Source: JAXHLG01 sp046497225
GTDB taxonomy: Bacteria > Patescibacteriota > Minisyncoccia > Moranbacterales > DUUL01
Assembly (NCBI GenBank): GCA_046497225.1
Contig: JAWOGA010000012.1
Coordinates: 1-11,352, forward strand
Length of the DNA stretch: 11,352 bases
Direction: 5' to 3'
A model generated the notes under the pieces. It was given only the letters and a program-made list of their open reading frames with translations, did not search any database and was not told the DNA's origin. Positions 1 through 6,896 of this stretch are shown here, in pieces. How positions within the stretch are numbered: the first letter of the stretch is position 1; every line of letters begins with the position of its first letter. The position numbers and the translations under genes were made by a program.

Positions 1-317
1 TCTTTAATTTCCTCCTCTTTGTCTTCTACCTATTCATGGCCGGAGTCAAATACTTCTACCTGGAAGGAAGCAACTGGGGAGAAGTTCTCAACCAAAAAGG
101 CAAACCCCTGCAATTTGCCACTATTAAACTCTACAACCAAGAAACCGGCCAAAGAGTCTCCCGAGTGGTTACCGATCAACTGGGAAGATATTTCCTCATC
201 GCCAACCCCGGACAATACCTTCTTAAAGTCCGCAGCGTAGGAAGCCATTCCTCAGACATAACCAAGGAGATTACTCTTAAAAAAAGAGGAGCTATTGAAG
301 AGAAGCTGAGGGTTTAG
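1..317 (+). CDS. 3' end of a membrane-anchored protein with a carboxypeptidase-regulatory-like (beta-sandwich) domain, partial
   Basis: The reading frame is open from base 3 at the left edge to TAG at 315-317, so the gene starts outside the window; the ATG at 36 is internal to a hydrophobic stretch (FNFLLFVFYLF) and is unlikely to be the true start. That stretch looks like a transmembrane helix. It is followed by about 85 residues with the pattern of a CarboxypepD_reg/Cna-B-like fold: GKPLQFATIKLYN, then VVTDQLGRYFLIANPGQYLLKV. Such domains are known as structural modules of surface proteins, typically the 'change over time or link' beta sandwich following larger catalytic or adhesive regions. 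The rest of the protein is not visible, so its role cannot be stated. No ribosome site can be judged. The gene ends next to a tandem repeat and about 200 bp before a terminator. Confidence 0.75.
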   Translation, partial: FNFLLFVFYLFMAGVKYFYLEGSNWGEVLNQKGKPLQFATIKLYNQETGQRVSRVVTDQLGRYFLIANPGQYLLKVRSVGSHSSDITKEITLKKRGAIEEKLRV

Positions 318-318
318 T

Positions 319-383
319 AAGTTTGGAAAGTTTGGAAAGTTTGGAAAGTGTGAAAGTGTGAAAGTTTGGAAAGTTTGGAAAGT
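319..383. repeat. 9/8-bp tandem repeat (AAGTTTGGA / AAGTGTGA)
   Basis: Seven head-to-tail units begin two bases after the stop codon of the first gene: three copies of AAGTTTGGA (319-345), two of AAGTGTGA (346-361), two more of AAGTTTGGA (362-379), then a broken unit. The order 9-9-9-8-8-9-9 suggests slippage. No coding potential is seen. Confidence 0.9.
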
Positions 384-403
384 AATTGGTAAATGGGATA
401 TTA

Positions 404-510
404 TTGAATCTTGAATTTTGAATTTGTTTGTAACTTGTTTCTTGTAATTTGTATCTTTTTATTTTATTCCCTTAATTCTTGCTTCTTGATTCTTGATTCT
501 GTTTGAAATT
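404..510. repeat. low-complexity AT-rich stretch of TTGAATTT / TTGTAATTT / TTCTTGATTC words
   Basis: The stretch is a chain of short related words (TTGAATTTTGAATTTG, TTGTAATTTG, CTTGATTCTTGATTCTG). Degenerate intergenic chains of this kind are common in Parcubacteria-like genomes (recollection, not tested). It lies between the first gene and its terminator and carries no ORF. Together with the tandem repeat it fills most of the 348-bp gap up to the tRNA. Confidence 0.6.
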
Positions 511-519
511 TAAGGCAAC

Positions 520-556
520 AATAAACCCGACAAACTTAGTTTGTCGGGTTTATTTT
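520..556. terminator. bidirectional intrinsic terminator, 16-bp perfect stem
   Basis: AATAAACCCGACAAAC (520-535) pairs perfectly with 539-554 around a 3-nt loop (TTA). The right arm ends in TTTATTTT for plus-strand transcripts, serving the partial gene at the left edge. In the other direction the stem is followed by TTTATTG, so it can also end the minus-strand transcript that leaves the tRNA-Leu(GAG) gene. Confidence 0.88.
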
Positions 557-665
557 GGCGCCTGGCTCTGAATAGGGGCTAAGTTTCTAAGGACTGTGGG
601 TTGATAAACTAATAAGCTAAAAGAATTTTTTCATAAAGCTACCGGCTACAAGTTACAAGTTAAAA

Positions 666-752
666 TGGTGCCTCGAGAGGGACTTGAACCCTCATGCGCC
701 AAAAGCGCCACGGCCCTCAACCGTGTGTGTATACCAATTCCACCATCGAGGC
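666..752 (-). tRNA. tRNA-Leu (anticodon GAG), CCA encoded
   Basis: The reverse complement folds as a class II tRNA: acceptor GCCTCGA pairs with TCGAGGC, the anticodon stem CACGG/CCGTG encloses the loop TTGAGGG with anticodon GAG, and a variable arm GCGC-TTTT-GGCGC and a T arm (GAGGG TTCAAGT CCCTC) follow. It reads CUC/CUU leucine codons. Discriminator A and CCA are encoded (bases 666-668). Length is 87 nt. It is the last gene of the minus-strand block, followed by the terminator at 520-556. Confidence 0.95.
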
Positions 753-792
753 GATTACAACAATTAACAATTAACTTTAATATTGATAAAGA

Positions 793-820
793 TTTATAAC
801 AATACACTAATATAAAGCAA
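793..820 (-). promoter_or_regulatory. possible promoter of tRNA-Leu(GAG)
   Basis: On the minus strand TTGCTT (815-820) is separated by 16 nt from TATAAA (793-798). Transcription would start near 786, about 34 nt before the mature tRNA. The -35 match is only partial, and an overlapping alternative (TTGCCT-17-TATTGT) exists, so this is tentative. Confidence 0.35.
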
Positions 821-936
821 AAGGCAAAGCACAGAACACAAAATAACAGAAAAACCGAAAGTCGTCAGTAATTCGTCATCTGCGATTAAGTGAATTTTGA
901 TTTTTTAAATTTATTTAATGAATCATTACTCTCTAG

Positions 937-967
937 GCGACAATTTCGGATTTCACGATTTAGTCGC
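937..967. other. inverted repeat downstream of rplS in a 248-bp gene-free gap
   Basis: GCGAC (937-941) pairs with GTCGC (963-967), and inner TCG/CGA pairs leave a 7-nt loop. The hairpin lies about 35 nt beyond the rplS stop on the minus strand. It has no T-tract, so it is not a convincing terminator. The rest of 753-1000 holds only the tRNA promoter candidate. Confidence 0.3.
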
Positions 968-1000
968 GAAGTGATAGACCGTAAATCTTAACTCCTAAAT

Positions 1001-1549
1001 CTATTCTTTTGGCTCCTCTTTTTTGGTAGAAGTTTGCTCAGCTTTTGTTTTTTTATCTGAAGTTTGCTTGGTCTCTATTTTCTCATTTGAAGGTTTTTCT
1101 TGACTTTTTGAGTCTGCGGTTTTTTCCGCGGTTTCCTTTTTGGGAGTTTTGTCGGAGTCTTCTTTTTCTTCTTGTTTCATTTGCCTTTTCTCTTCTTCAG
1201 ATACTTCCTTTACTTTCATTTTAGCTGATTTTCCGGATCTTTCTCTCATATAATAAAGTTTGGATCTTCTTACTTTACTGTGGCGGAGCACTTCTATTTT
1301 TTCAATAGTGGGAAGGTTTACCGGGATAATCATTTCCGTACCTATTCCCTGAGACTCTCTTCTTACGGTAATGGTTTGAGAAGAACTTTGCTTTCCCTTA
1401 ATGGAAATTACCAATCCTTTGAAAACCTGAACTCTTTCTTTTTCTCCTTCTTTAATTTTTTTGTGCACCCTAACAATATCACCCGACTGAATGTGGGGAA
1501 GATCTTGTCTTCTTTGCGATTTATTAAATTCAATAAGTTTCTGATCCAT
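1001..1549 (-). CDS. rplS: 50S ribosomal protein L19 with long charged C-terminal tail
   Basis: L19 (bL19) lies at the 30S-50S interface of the large subunit. Residues 1-117 match the family: LIEFNKSQRRQDLPHIQSGD at the start, then IVRVHKKI, RVQVFKGLVISIKG, TVRRESQGIGTE, and the signature IPVNLPTIEKIEVLRHSKVR followed by RRSKLYYMRERSGKSAK. Bacterial L19 is usually about 115-120 residues. This one has 182, because a low-complexity Lys/Glu/Ser/Thr tail of about 65 residues follows. Such tails occur on ribosomal proteins of related bacteria (recollection). The start at 1549 is the only sensible one; no Shine-Dalgarno lies before it (AATTTAAATAT-ATG). The gene follows the pseudouridine synthase by 47 bp in the same direction, so co-transcription is likely. 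Confidence 0.96.
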   Translation of the reverse strand: MDQKLIEFNKSQRRQDLPHIQSGDIVRVHKKIKEGEKERVQVFKGLVISIKGKQSSSQTITVRRESQGIGTEMIIPVNLPTIEKIEVLRHSKVRRSKLYYMRERSGKSAKMKVKEVSEEEKRQMKQEEKEDSDKTPKKETAEKTADSKSQEKPSNEKIETKQTSDKKTKAEQTSTKKEEPKE

Positions 1550-1596
1550 ATATTTAAATTAAAGCCTTTAAATTCTTTTGAATAATAGCTTAAAAA

Positions 1597-2532
1597 TCAA
1601 GCTGAGTCAAGAGCTGTTTTTATGGTTTTATTTGATTGAAAAGAGTATTCTTTTCCGTTTGAATATTGAAAAGATATTTTGTAAGCATGAAGAAGGTGGC
1701 GAGGATATTTTTCGTTAGCTTTTTTTACTAATTTATTGAAGTATTTTTTATCACCCACTACCGGGTGGCCGATGGAGTGGAGGTGGATCCGGATTTGATG
1801 TTTTCTTCCTGTTTTTAAATCCACTTCCAGCAAAGATGAGTCCTTAAATTCTTCCAATACTTTGTATTTGGTCAATGCTTCTTTGGGGTTGATAAGTTTT
1901 TCTTTTTGGTGCCCGGTGGCTTGTTTTGAAGGATTTTTGCCGGATTTTCCGATAAAGCTTTCAATTTTTCCGGTTTTATTTTTGAGTTGGCCCCAAATAA
2001 TTGCTTGATAAACTTTTTCAATTTTTCTTTCCTTAAAAAGGTCTTTGAAATATTGAAAAGAGTCTTGATTTCGAGCGATAATCAATAATCCGGAAGTTTC
2101 TTTATCTAGCCTGTGAACAATTCCCGGACGAAGCATATTATCTCCGACATTTTTAATTTCCGGGTAATAAAAAAGCAGGCTATTTACCAAGGTTTTAGCC
2201 ACTTCATTTTCTGATGGATGAACGGAGGTGTTTGCTGGTTTATCGATAATTAAAAAATCCGGATGCTCAAAAATTAATTCAAATCGCTTTTCTTTTTCCG
2301 GTTTCAGGAAAGGTTTTTCCCTGGGTTTAAGAGTTGTCTTTATGGTTATCGCATCTCCTTCTTTTAAGAAATAATCAGGCTTTTTCCGCTCATTGTTTAC
2401 TTCAATATTGCCTTTTTTGATTTCATCTTGAAAAAACCGGCGGGATTGGCCGGTTTCTAACTTGGAAAAATATTCCGAAATAAATTTATCCAAGCGTTTT
2501 TTTTGCTCCTGATTGTATGCAATCTTTTTCAT
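1597..2532 (-). CDS. RluA/RluD-family pseudouridine synthase
   Basis: The enzyme isomerises specific uridines of large-subunit rRNA (or tRNA) to pseudouridine. An S4 RNA-binding domain covers about residues 12-62 (RLDKFISEYF, then VNNERKKPDYFLKEGD). The catalytic domain follows, with LIIDKPANTSVHPS at 94-107, the family signature GIVHRLDKETSGLL at 137-150 containing the catalytic Asp143, TGRKHQIRIHL at 241-251, and HPVVGDKKY at 256-264. At 311 residues it has the normal RluD-type length. The target uridine cannot be told from sequence, so no specific rlu symbol is given. It lies between tRNA-Leu(UAG) and rplS in a translation-related block. No Shine-Dalgarno precedes the ATG (CAGCTTTATTT-ATG). 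Confidence 0.94.
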   Translation of the reverse strand: MKKIAYNQEQKKRLDKFISEYFSKLETGQSRRFFQDEIKKGNIEVNNERKKPDYFLKEGDAITIKTTLKPREKPFLKPEKEKRFELIFEHPDFLIIDKPANTSVHPSENEVAKTLVNSLLFYYPEIKNVGDNMLRPGIVHRLDKETSGLLIIARNQDSFQYFKDLFKERKIEKVYQAIIWGQLKNKTGKIESFIGKSGKNPSKQATGHQKEKLINPKEALTKYKVLEEFKDSSLLEVDLKTGRKHQIRIHLHSIGHPVVGDKKYFNKLVKKANEKYPRHLLHAYKISFQYSNGKEYSFQSNKTIKTALDSA

Positions 2533-2563
2533 AAATAAAGCTGACCAGCTAATTAGTTACAAG

Positions 2564-2577
2564 CTAATAAGCTAAAA
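2564..2577. repeat. 14-bp dispersed repeat CTAATAAGCTAAAA beside tRNA-Leu genes (second copy at 609-622)
   Basis: The identical 14-mer lies at 609-622 and 2564-2577, in both cases just 3' of a tRNA-Leu gene on the minus strand (the second directly next to its 3' end). The 9-mer AGTTACAAG also recurs at 651-659 and 2555-2563, in the opposite order relative to the 14-mer. Confidence 0.7.
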
Positions 2578-2580
2578 AAG

Positions 2581-2663
2581 TGCCGGGGAGAGGACTCGAA
2601 CCTCCACGGGACTAGCCCACATGCTCCTAAGGCATGCGTGTCTACCAATTTCACCACCCCGGC
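2581..2663 (-). tRNA. tRNA-Leu (anticodon UAG), CCA not encoded
   Basis: The reverse complement is a class II leucine tRNA of 83 nt: acceptor GCCGGGG/CCCCGGC with discriminator A, anticodon stem CATGC/GCATG enclosing CTTAGGA (anticodon TAG), a long variable arm, and T arm GGAGG TTCGAGT CCTCT. It reads CUN codons, chiefly CUA/CUG. The three bases after the discriminator are CTT, not CCA, so the tail must be added after transcription, unlike the three other tRNAs here. It lies between nrnA and the pseudouridine synthase. Confidence 0.95.
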
Positions 2664-2696
2664 ATATAGAATTTTTAAATAACTCTTAATATTCTA

Positions 2697-2702
2697 ATTA
2701 TA
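2697..2702 (-). promoter_or_regulatory. possible -10 box (TATAAT) for tRNA-Leu(UAG)
   Basis: A perfect TATAAT on the minus strand lies 33 bp upstream of the mature tRNA 5' end. No TTGACA-like element is present 16-18 bp further up, so it is weak as a promoter. The tRNA may instead be transcribed from upstream with nrnA. Confidence 0.35.
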
Positions 2703-2760
2703 TGGTTTCAAATGCCTTGTTATTATTAAACATTAAAGCATTTTTTCAATAAAAATTCAA

Positions 2761-2788
2761 TCGAAATTTAAAATTCGAAATTTAAAAT
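2761..2788. repeat. two tandem 14-mers (TCGAAATTTAAAAT) after nrnA
   Basis: Exact copies occupy 2761-2774 and 2775-2788, four bases beyond the nrnA stop codon on the minus strand. The words resemble the low-complexity chain at 404-510. Confidence 0.8.
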
Positions 2789-2792
2789 TCAT

Positions 2793-3764
2793 TTATTCTA
2801 TCACCCAGCTATTGCCTTCTTGTTTAAGTCTGCCTTTTATTTCAAATCCGCTAGCCAGTTTGTGACCTCCTCCCTTAAAAAGATGAGCTATTTTGGAAAC
2901 ATCTACGCCCTTGTGTTCATCGCTTCTAAGACTGGCTTTAATTTTGTTTTTTTCCGGTTCGGCTAAAACAAGAGAAAATTTGGACTCGGCTATGGTGTTT
3001 AGAATTTCGGAAATTCCGGAAATGTCAGCCGAGGTTGCTCCGCATTTTTCCAAATCTTTTTTGGTTATAAAAGAGGTAATCATTCCGCTTTTGGGTTCCA
3101 GTTTGGCTCTTTCCAGAGCAATGGACCAGAGTTTTAGAGTTTGCAGGGATTTATTAAAATAAAGTTTTTTGCTTATTTTGGTGGTGGAGGCGCCTTTTCT
3201 CATTAAATCGCCGGTGATTTCCAACGATCCGGGAGTGGTGTTGTTGTGTCGGAATCCGCCGGTATCGGAAAAAATACCGTTTAAAAGATGTTGAGCATCT
3301 CTTGGTTTTAAGTCGTATTGTATAAAATCAAAATAGCGGTAGATGATTTCGCAAGTTGCGGGCGCTTGAGGATCTCTTACGTTTAAAGCCTCCGGAATGT
3401 TAGTGTCCGGGTGGTGGTCTATGTTTATTATTTGAGGTTTTTGAGGAAGATCTTCTATTTTTTGATTAAAATTCAGCTTGTAATAAATGTCGCCTCTGTC
3501 AAGAAAAATAATTGTGTCGTATTGTTTTAATTCATATTTTTGCTGAACTTGGCTAATGGGAAATAATTCTTCAAAAGATGCTCCGGGAGCGTCTATGCTA
3601 TAAATTTCAGCTTTTTTGTTGAGATTTTCTTCCAGGTAATTTTTGAACGCAAAAGCTGATCCAAGCGCGTCAGCATCCGGCTTGGGATGAACCACTAAAA
3701 GAAAATCGGTTCCCGATTTTAAAGCTGATTGCAATTGATTGAAATTTTTAGCCAATTTTTCCAT
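2793..3764 (-). CDS. nrnA: DHH-family phosphoesterase, NrnA-like (oligoribonuclease / pAp phosphatase)
   Basis: NrnA-type enzymes degrade 2-5 nt RNA fragments and dephosphorylate pAp in the cytoplasm, using two metal ions. All metal-binding motifs of the DHH domain are visible: HPKPDADALGS at 26-36 (Asp30, Asp32), FLDRGD at 87-92 (Asp89), the DHH triad IDHHPDTN at 115-122, and GIFSDTGGFR at 163-172 (Asp167). The C-terminal DHHA1 substrate-binding domain ends in GGGHKLASGF at 298-307. A length of 323 residues is typical. The gene starts 9 bp after rbfA in the same direction; rbfA-nrnA adjacency is a classic arrangement in Firmicutes, which supports the name. No Shine-Dalgarno is present (CTTCAACTA-ATG). 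Substrate preference is inferred from the family only. Confidence 0.93.
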   Translation of the reverse strand: MEKLAKNFNQLQSALKSGTDFLLVVHPKPDADALGSAFAFKNYLEENLNKKAEIYSIDAPGASFEELFPISQVQQKYELKQYDTIIFLDRGDIYYKLNFNQKIEDLPQKPQIINIDHHPDTNIPEALNVRDPQAPATCEIIYRYFDFIQYDLKPRDAQHLLNGIFSDTGGFRHNNTTPGSLEITGDLMRKGASTTKISKKLYFNKSLQTLKLWSIALERAKLEPKSGMITSFITKKDLEKCGATSADISGISEILNTIAESKFSLVLAEPEKNKIKASLRSDEHKGVDVSKIAHLFKGGGHKLASGFEIKGRLKQEGNSWVIE

Positions 3765-3773
3765 TAGTTGAAG

Positions 3774-4124
3774 TTAAGAATTATTTTTTTCTTGCTTGAT
3801 TTTCTTAAAAATCTTTTCCATCTCTTCAATTTCTTCTTGTTTGTGATCAAGAGTAAAGGAGATTCTCGGCAAAGGTTTCATTTTCAGCTTCTTGTTGAGA
3901 TGGCCTTGAATTTTATACATCTCTTTTTTTAGAGTTTTTAAGGCATAATTACCTTCTTTGTCCGGATAAACGCTTATAAGTATTTCGGCATATTTTAGAT
4001 CTTTGCTGCAGTTTACTTTGGAAATAGAAATAAAAACCCCGCTTTTAATAGTCAGTTCTTTATTTATTATTTCAGAGATGTGCTGTTTCAGTAATTGATT
4101 AATTTTTTCTATACGTTCTGACAT
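3774..4124 (-). CDS. rbfA: 30S ribosome-binding factor A
   Basis: RbfA binds the immature 30S subunit and helps 16S rRNA 5'-end maturation. The protein has 116 residues, the family's usual size. It shows the KH-like pattern: an N-terminal helix (RIEKINQLLKQHISEIINKEL), the strand region VFISISKVNCSKDLKYAEILISV with the conserved 'D-L-x-x-A' segment, and the C-terminal PLPRISFTLDHKQEEIEEMEKIF, equivalent to the family's 'P-x-L-x-F-x-x-D' element. It opens the minus-strand block and is followed 9 bp later by nrnA. Its own upstream region contains an inverted repeat but no clear minus-strand promoter. The start codon lacks a Shine-Dalgarno. Confidence 0.93.
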   Translation of the reverse strand: MSERIEKINQLLKQHISEIINKELTIKSGVFISISKVNCSKDLKYAEILISVYPDKEGNYALKTLKKEMYKIQGHLNKKLKMKPLPRISFTLDHKQEEIEEMEKIFKKIKQEKNNS

Positions 4125-4146
4125 AGAAATATCTTTAAGTTTTAAT

Positions 4147-4160
4147 GTAGTATTTACTAC
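4147..4160. promoter_or_regulatory. inverted repeat GTAGTA-TT-TACTAC in the divergent intergenic region
   Basis: Perfect 6-bp arms with a 2-bp centre lie 23 bp upstream of rbfA and 24 bp before the -35 box of the opposing promoter. The position suits an operator, but nothing else supports regulation. Confidence 0.35.
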
Positions 4161-4183
4161 TACCCGATGAGCTTATTTGAACA

Positions 4184-4212
4184 TTAACATTTTAACCAAA
4201 ATCCTTTACAAT
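4184..4212 (+). promoter_or_regulatory. sigma70-type promoter of the glycosyltransferase-murB-pilin cluster
   Basis: TTAACA (4184-4189) and TACAAT (4207-4212) are separated by exactly 17 nt; each matches the consensus in 5 of 6 positions. Transcription would start near 4219, giving a leader of about 95 nt before the ATG at 4314. Confidence 0.65.
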
Positions 4213-4313
4213 GAAAACAAGCGTTGCGGTGAATTAATTTTGAGCGCTGGAAATAGCAGGTCTAAAATCAAATTATTATTGCTTTAAGAAGCCATAAAGG
4301 ATAACATATTTTT

Positions 4314-5435
4314 ATGAAAATAGCAATAGATTGCGCTGACTTGGATTATGAAAGAATTGACGGAACCCGGGTTTATATCAAAAATCTATTGGATGAAATG
4401 GGAAAAATAAATAAAAAAGATGAGTTTGTTCTCTATCATCAGAGAAATTTTAATCCCGCTCTAGCGCCCAGGTTGTTTGATAATTATAAAGAGAAAAAGA
4501 GTAATTATCCTTTTTGGTGGACTCAAACCGGATTTGGATTTGAGCTTCGCTGGGACAAGCCGGATGTTTGTTGGATGCCGATTCAGCAAGCGCCTTTTTT
4601 GGCTCCCAAGGAAGCCAAATTAATTGTTACAATTCACGATTTGGCTTTTAAGGTTTTTCCTGAGAGTTTTCCCTGGAAGGATAGAAAGAAACTGGATTTT
4701 TTTACTGAAACAGCTGTTAAGAGAGCGGATAAAATTATTGCGGTCTCTAAATCTACTAAGAGGGATATTTTAAAATATTACCCTAAAATTAAGGAGAGCA
4801 AAATAGAAGTTGTTTATCATGGCGTCAGTAAGGATAATTTTTCCAAAAAAAACACACCTGAAAAAGAAGACAATTTATTGGAAAAATTTGATTTAAAAAA
4901 TAAAAAATATCTGCTTTATACGGGCGCAATTCAACCCAGAAAAAACATAGAAACATTGGTTGCGGCCTTTGAAGAAATTAAGAAATTGAACAATTTTGAG
5001 GATTTAAAACTTGTTATAGTTGGTCGAGAAGCTTGGAAATATGAAAAAACTTTACAAAGAATCTATCAATCCGAGACAAAAAATGATATAATTATTGCAA
5101 GAGATGTTTCTTTTGAGGATTTAGCTATTTTTTATCAAAAGGCGGAGGTATTTGTTCAGCCATCTCTTTATGAAGGGTTTGGTCTTACCGTTTTGGAGGC
5201 TTTTGTCTCCGGGACGCCGGCGGTGGTAGCGGACAATTCTTCTCTCGGGGAAATTTCCGGGGGCGGAGCCTTGAAATTTTCCGCTTTAGATAAAGAAGAT
5301 TTGAAAAATAAAATTTTAAGCATTTTCAACAACAGAGATTTGAGAAACGGCTTAATCAAGAAGGGACTAGAAAGAGGAGATGAGTTTAGTTGGGAAGAAT
5401 GCGCTCGAGAAACTTTAAAGATTTTTAAAGAATAA
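4314..5435 (+). CDS. family 4 (GT-B) glycosyltransferase
   Basis: Retaining GT4 enzymes transfer a sugar from a nucleotide-sugar to envelope glycans or lipids at the cytoplasmic face of the membrane. The N-terminal half holds the glycine-poor acceptor lobe, beginning MKIAIDCADL, with IHDLAF at 107-112 and AVSKSTKRDI at 143-152. The C-terminal lobe starts with YTGAIQPRKN at 202-211, the donor-site G-x-x-x-x-R-K-N. It carries QPSLYEGFGLTVLEA at 282-296, whose Glu287 and Glu295 form the EX7E motif, followed by SGTPAVVADNSSLGEI. At 373 residues the length is normal. It starts a plus-strand cluster, with murB 30 bp downstream. Sugar donor and acceptor cannot be predicted. A weak AAGGA lies 12 nt before the ATG. 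Confidence 0.93.
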   Translation: MKIAIDCADLDYERIDGTRVYIKNLLDEMGKINKKDEFVLYHQRNFNPALAPRLFDNYKEKKSNYPFWWTQTGFGFELRWDKPDVCWMPIQQAPFLAPKEAKLIVTIHDLAFKVFPESFPWKDRKKLDFFTETAVKRADKIIAVSKSTKRDILKYYPKIKESKIEVVYHGVSKDNFSKKNTPEKEDNLLEKFDLKNKKYLLYTGAIQPRKNIETLVAAFEEIKKLNNFEDLKLVIVGREAWKYEKTLQRIYQSETKNDIIIARDVSFEDLAIFYQKAEVFVQPSLYEGFGLTVLEAFVSGTPAVVADNSSLGEISGGGALKFSALDKEDLKNKILSIFNNRDLRNGLIKKGLERGDEFSWEECARETLKIFKE

Positions 5436-5465
5436 AACAAGAATAATTTTTTAACGGTTTTAGAA

Positions 5466-6410
5466 ATGAAATCAAAAATAAAAAAAGAGGTTTCTTTGAA
5501 AGAATATTCAACTTTCAAGATTGGAGGAAAGGCTAAATATTTCGTGGAGATAAAAAGGTTGGACGAATTGAAAAAGGTTTTAAACTGGGCATTAAAAGAA
5601 GATGTAAAATACTTTGTTTTAGGAGGAGGAAGCAATGTTCTTTTTAGTGATGAAGGTTTTGATGGATTGGTGGTGAGAATTAAAAAAGATGATCTGGAAC
5701 TTGATGGAAAAAATAGAATTATTTCCGGTGCCGGCTCTAAGTTGAGTGATTTAATGAATTTTTCTATTGAGAAGAATTTGTCCGGATTGGAATGGGCGGC
5801 CGGAATTCCGGGTACGGTCGGCGGTGCCGTAAGAGGTAATGCCGGGGCGTTCGGCTCTGAAATGAAAGATTCTATAATTAGGGTTCAAGCGTTAAAAATT
5901 GACAATAATGATATCAAATTAAAAGAGTTTTCAAAATCCGAGTGCGAATTTGGTTATAGAGAAAGTTTATTTAAAAAGAAGAATAATTTGATTATTTGGG
6001 AAGTAGAGCTTGGCTTAGAAGAAGGGAGCGCTGAAGAAAGCAAACAAAAAATAAAAGAAATTATTCAAAAAAGAAAGCAAAAACAACCTTCTCTGGAAGA
6101 ATATTATTCAGCCGGCTCTGTGTTTAAGAATCCGGAAGTCGGCAAAGAAATAATTGACTTATTTCAAAAGGAGACCGGGGTTGCAAGTAAAGACAATAAA
6201 GTTCCCGCGGGATGGCTTATTGATATGTGTGATTTAAAGGGATTAGAAGTCGGAGGCGCTAAAATCAGTCCCGATCAAGCCAATTTTATTATTAACAAAG
6301 GCGATGCTCGATCTCAAGATGTGGCAACATTAATAAGTTTAATCAAACAAAAGGTTAGAAATAACTACGGAATTCAACTTAGAGAGGAAGTTCAATTGGT
6401 TGGGTTTTAA
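5466..6410 (+). CDS. murB: UDP-N-acetylenolpyruvoylglucosamine reductase
   Basis: MurB reduces UDP-GlcNAc-enolpyruvate to UDP-MurNAc with NADPH and FAD, the second committed step of peptidoglycan synthesis. The FAD domain shows TFKIGGKAKYFVE at 16-28, VLGGGSNVLF at 51-60 and GIPGTVGGAVRGNAGAFG at 113-130. The substrate domain has GYRES at 163-167 (conserved Tyr-Arg), SAGSVFKNP at 215-223 with the expected proton-donor Ser218, PAGWLIDMCDLKG, and LREEVQLVG near the C terminus with the conserved Glu308. The layout lacks the long insertion of E. coli-type enzymes and looks like the shorter type II MurB (314 residues). It lies 30 bp after the glycosyltransferase and 15 bp before the pilin gene, so the three are probably one operon. 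No Shine-Dalgarno is seen. Confidence 0.97.
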   Translation: MKSKIKKEVSLKEYSTFKIGGKAKYFVEIKRLDELKKVLNWALKEDVKYFVLGGGSNVLFSDEGFDGLVVRIKKDDLELDGKNRIISGAGSKLSDLMNFSIEKNLSGLEWAAGIPGTVGGAVRGNAGAFGSEMKDSIIRVQALKIDNNDIKLKEFSKSECEFGYRESLFKKKNNLIIWEVELGLEEGSAEESKQKIKEIIQKRKQKQPSLEEYYSAGSVFKNPEVGKEIIDLFQKETGVASKDNKVPAGWLIDMCDLKGLEVGGAKISPDQANFIINKGDARSQDVATLISLIKQKVRNNYGIQLREEVQLVGF

Positions 6411-6425
6411 AATTAATTTTTTATT

Positions 6426-6869
6426 ATGAAAAAAATCAAACAAAAAAGAATAATAAATTTTATAAAAAAAGCTGTTTTTGTATTGCCAGGCGTTTTCCCC
6501 CCAGTTTTAAACGCATCCGCTCAAACTATGGAAAAAATTCCCGGCCAGGAAGAAGAGTCTTCCAATTTAGTGGAATACCTAAACAACCTATATTTATTCG
6601 GTCTTTCCGCTGTAGCTATTTTAGCTGTTTTTATGATAGCTTTAGGGGCTTTTACTTACCTGGTAACGGCAGTGGGAAATCCCTCCAAAATGCAAACCGC
6701 CAAAGAGTATATTACCAATGCTCTTTTTGGTTTAGCCTTGGCTTTTTTGGCATACTTAATCCTTTATGTTGTTAACCCGGATTTAGTGGGAGGAACATTG
6801 GGAGAGCCGGGAGAGGTCGTTGAGGAGATTTTAGGAGAGGAGAGCTGGGACGAAGATTATGTAAAATAA
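6426..6869 (+). CDS. T4SS-type pilin (two-helix membrane protein)
   Basis: The 147-residue protein has a basic N terminus and a hydrophobic stretch ending NASA-Q (residues 29-33), a good signal-peptidase site. Two hydrophobic helices follow, at about 55-80 and 97-117, joined by the short polar turn TAVGNPSKMQTAKEYITNAL. The 'G-N-P-x-K-x-x-x-A-K-x-x-I-x-x-A-L-x-G' connector is the hallmark of the VirB2/TrbC-like 'T4SS_pilin' proteins widespread in Candidate Phyla Radiation genomes (family recollection). The C-terminal tail is acidic. A role as a pilin or membrane-pore subunit is inferred. No VirB4 or VirD4 ATPase lies in the window. The ORF starts 15 bp after murB, implying shared transcription. 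Confidence 0.75.
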   Translation: MKKIKQKRIINFIKKAVFVLPGVFPPVLNASAQTMEKIPGQEEESSNLVEYLNNLYLFGLSAVAILAVFMIALGAFTYLVTAVGNPSKMQTAKEYITNALFGLALAFLAYLILYVVNPDLVGGTLGEPGEVVEEILGEESWDEDYVK

Positions 6870-6896
6870 GGATTTAACACCAACTTTTTTATTTTT

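Noticed and set aside
5168..5635. 155-codon minus-strand frame opposite the glycosyltransferase and murB
   Set aside because: It is a shadow of two well-supported genes and its translation has no recognisable domain.
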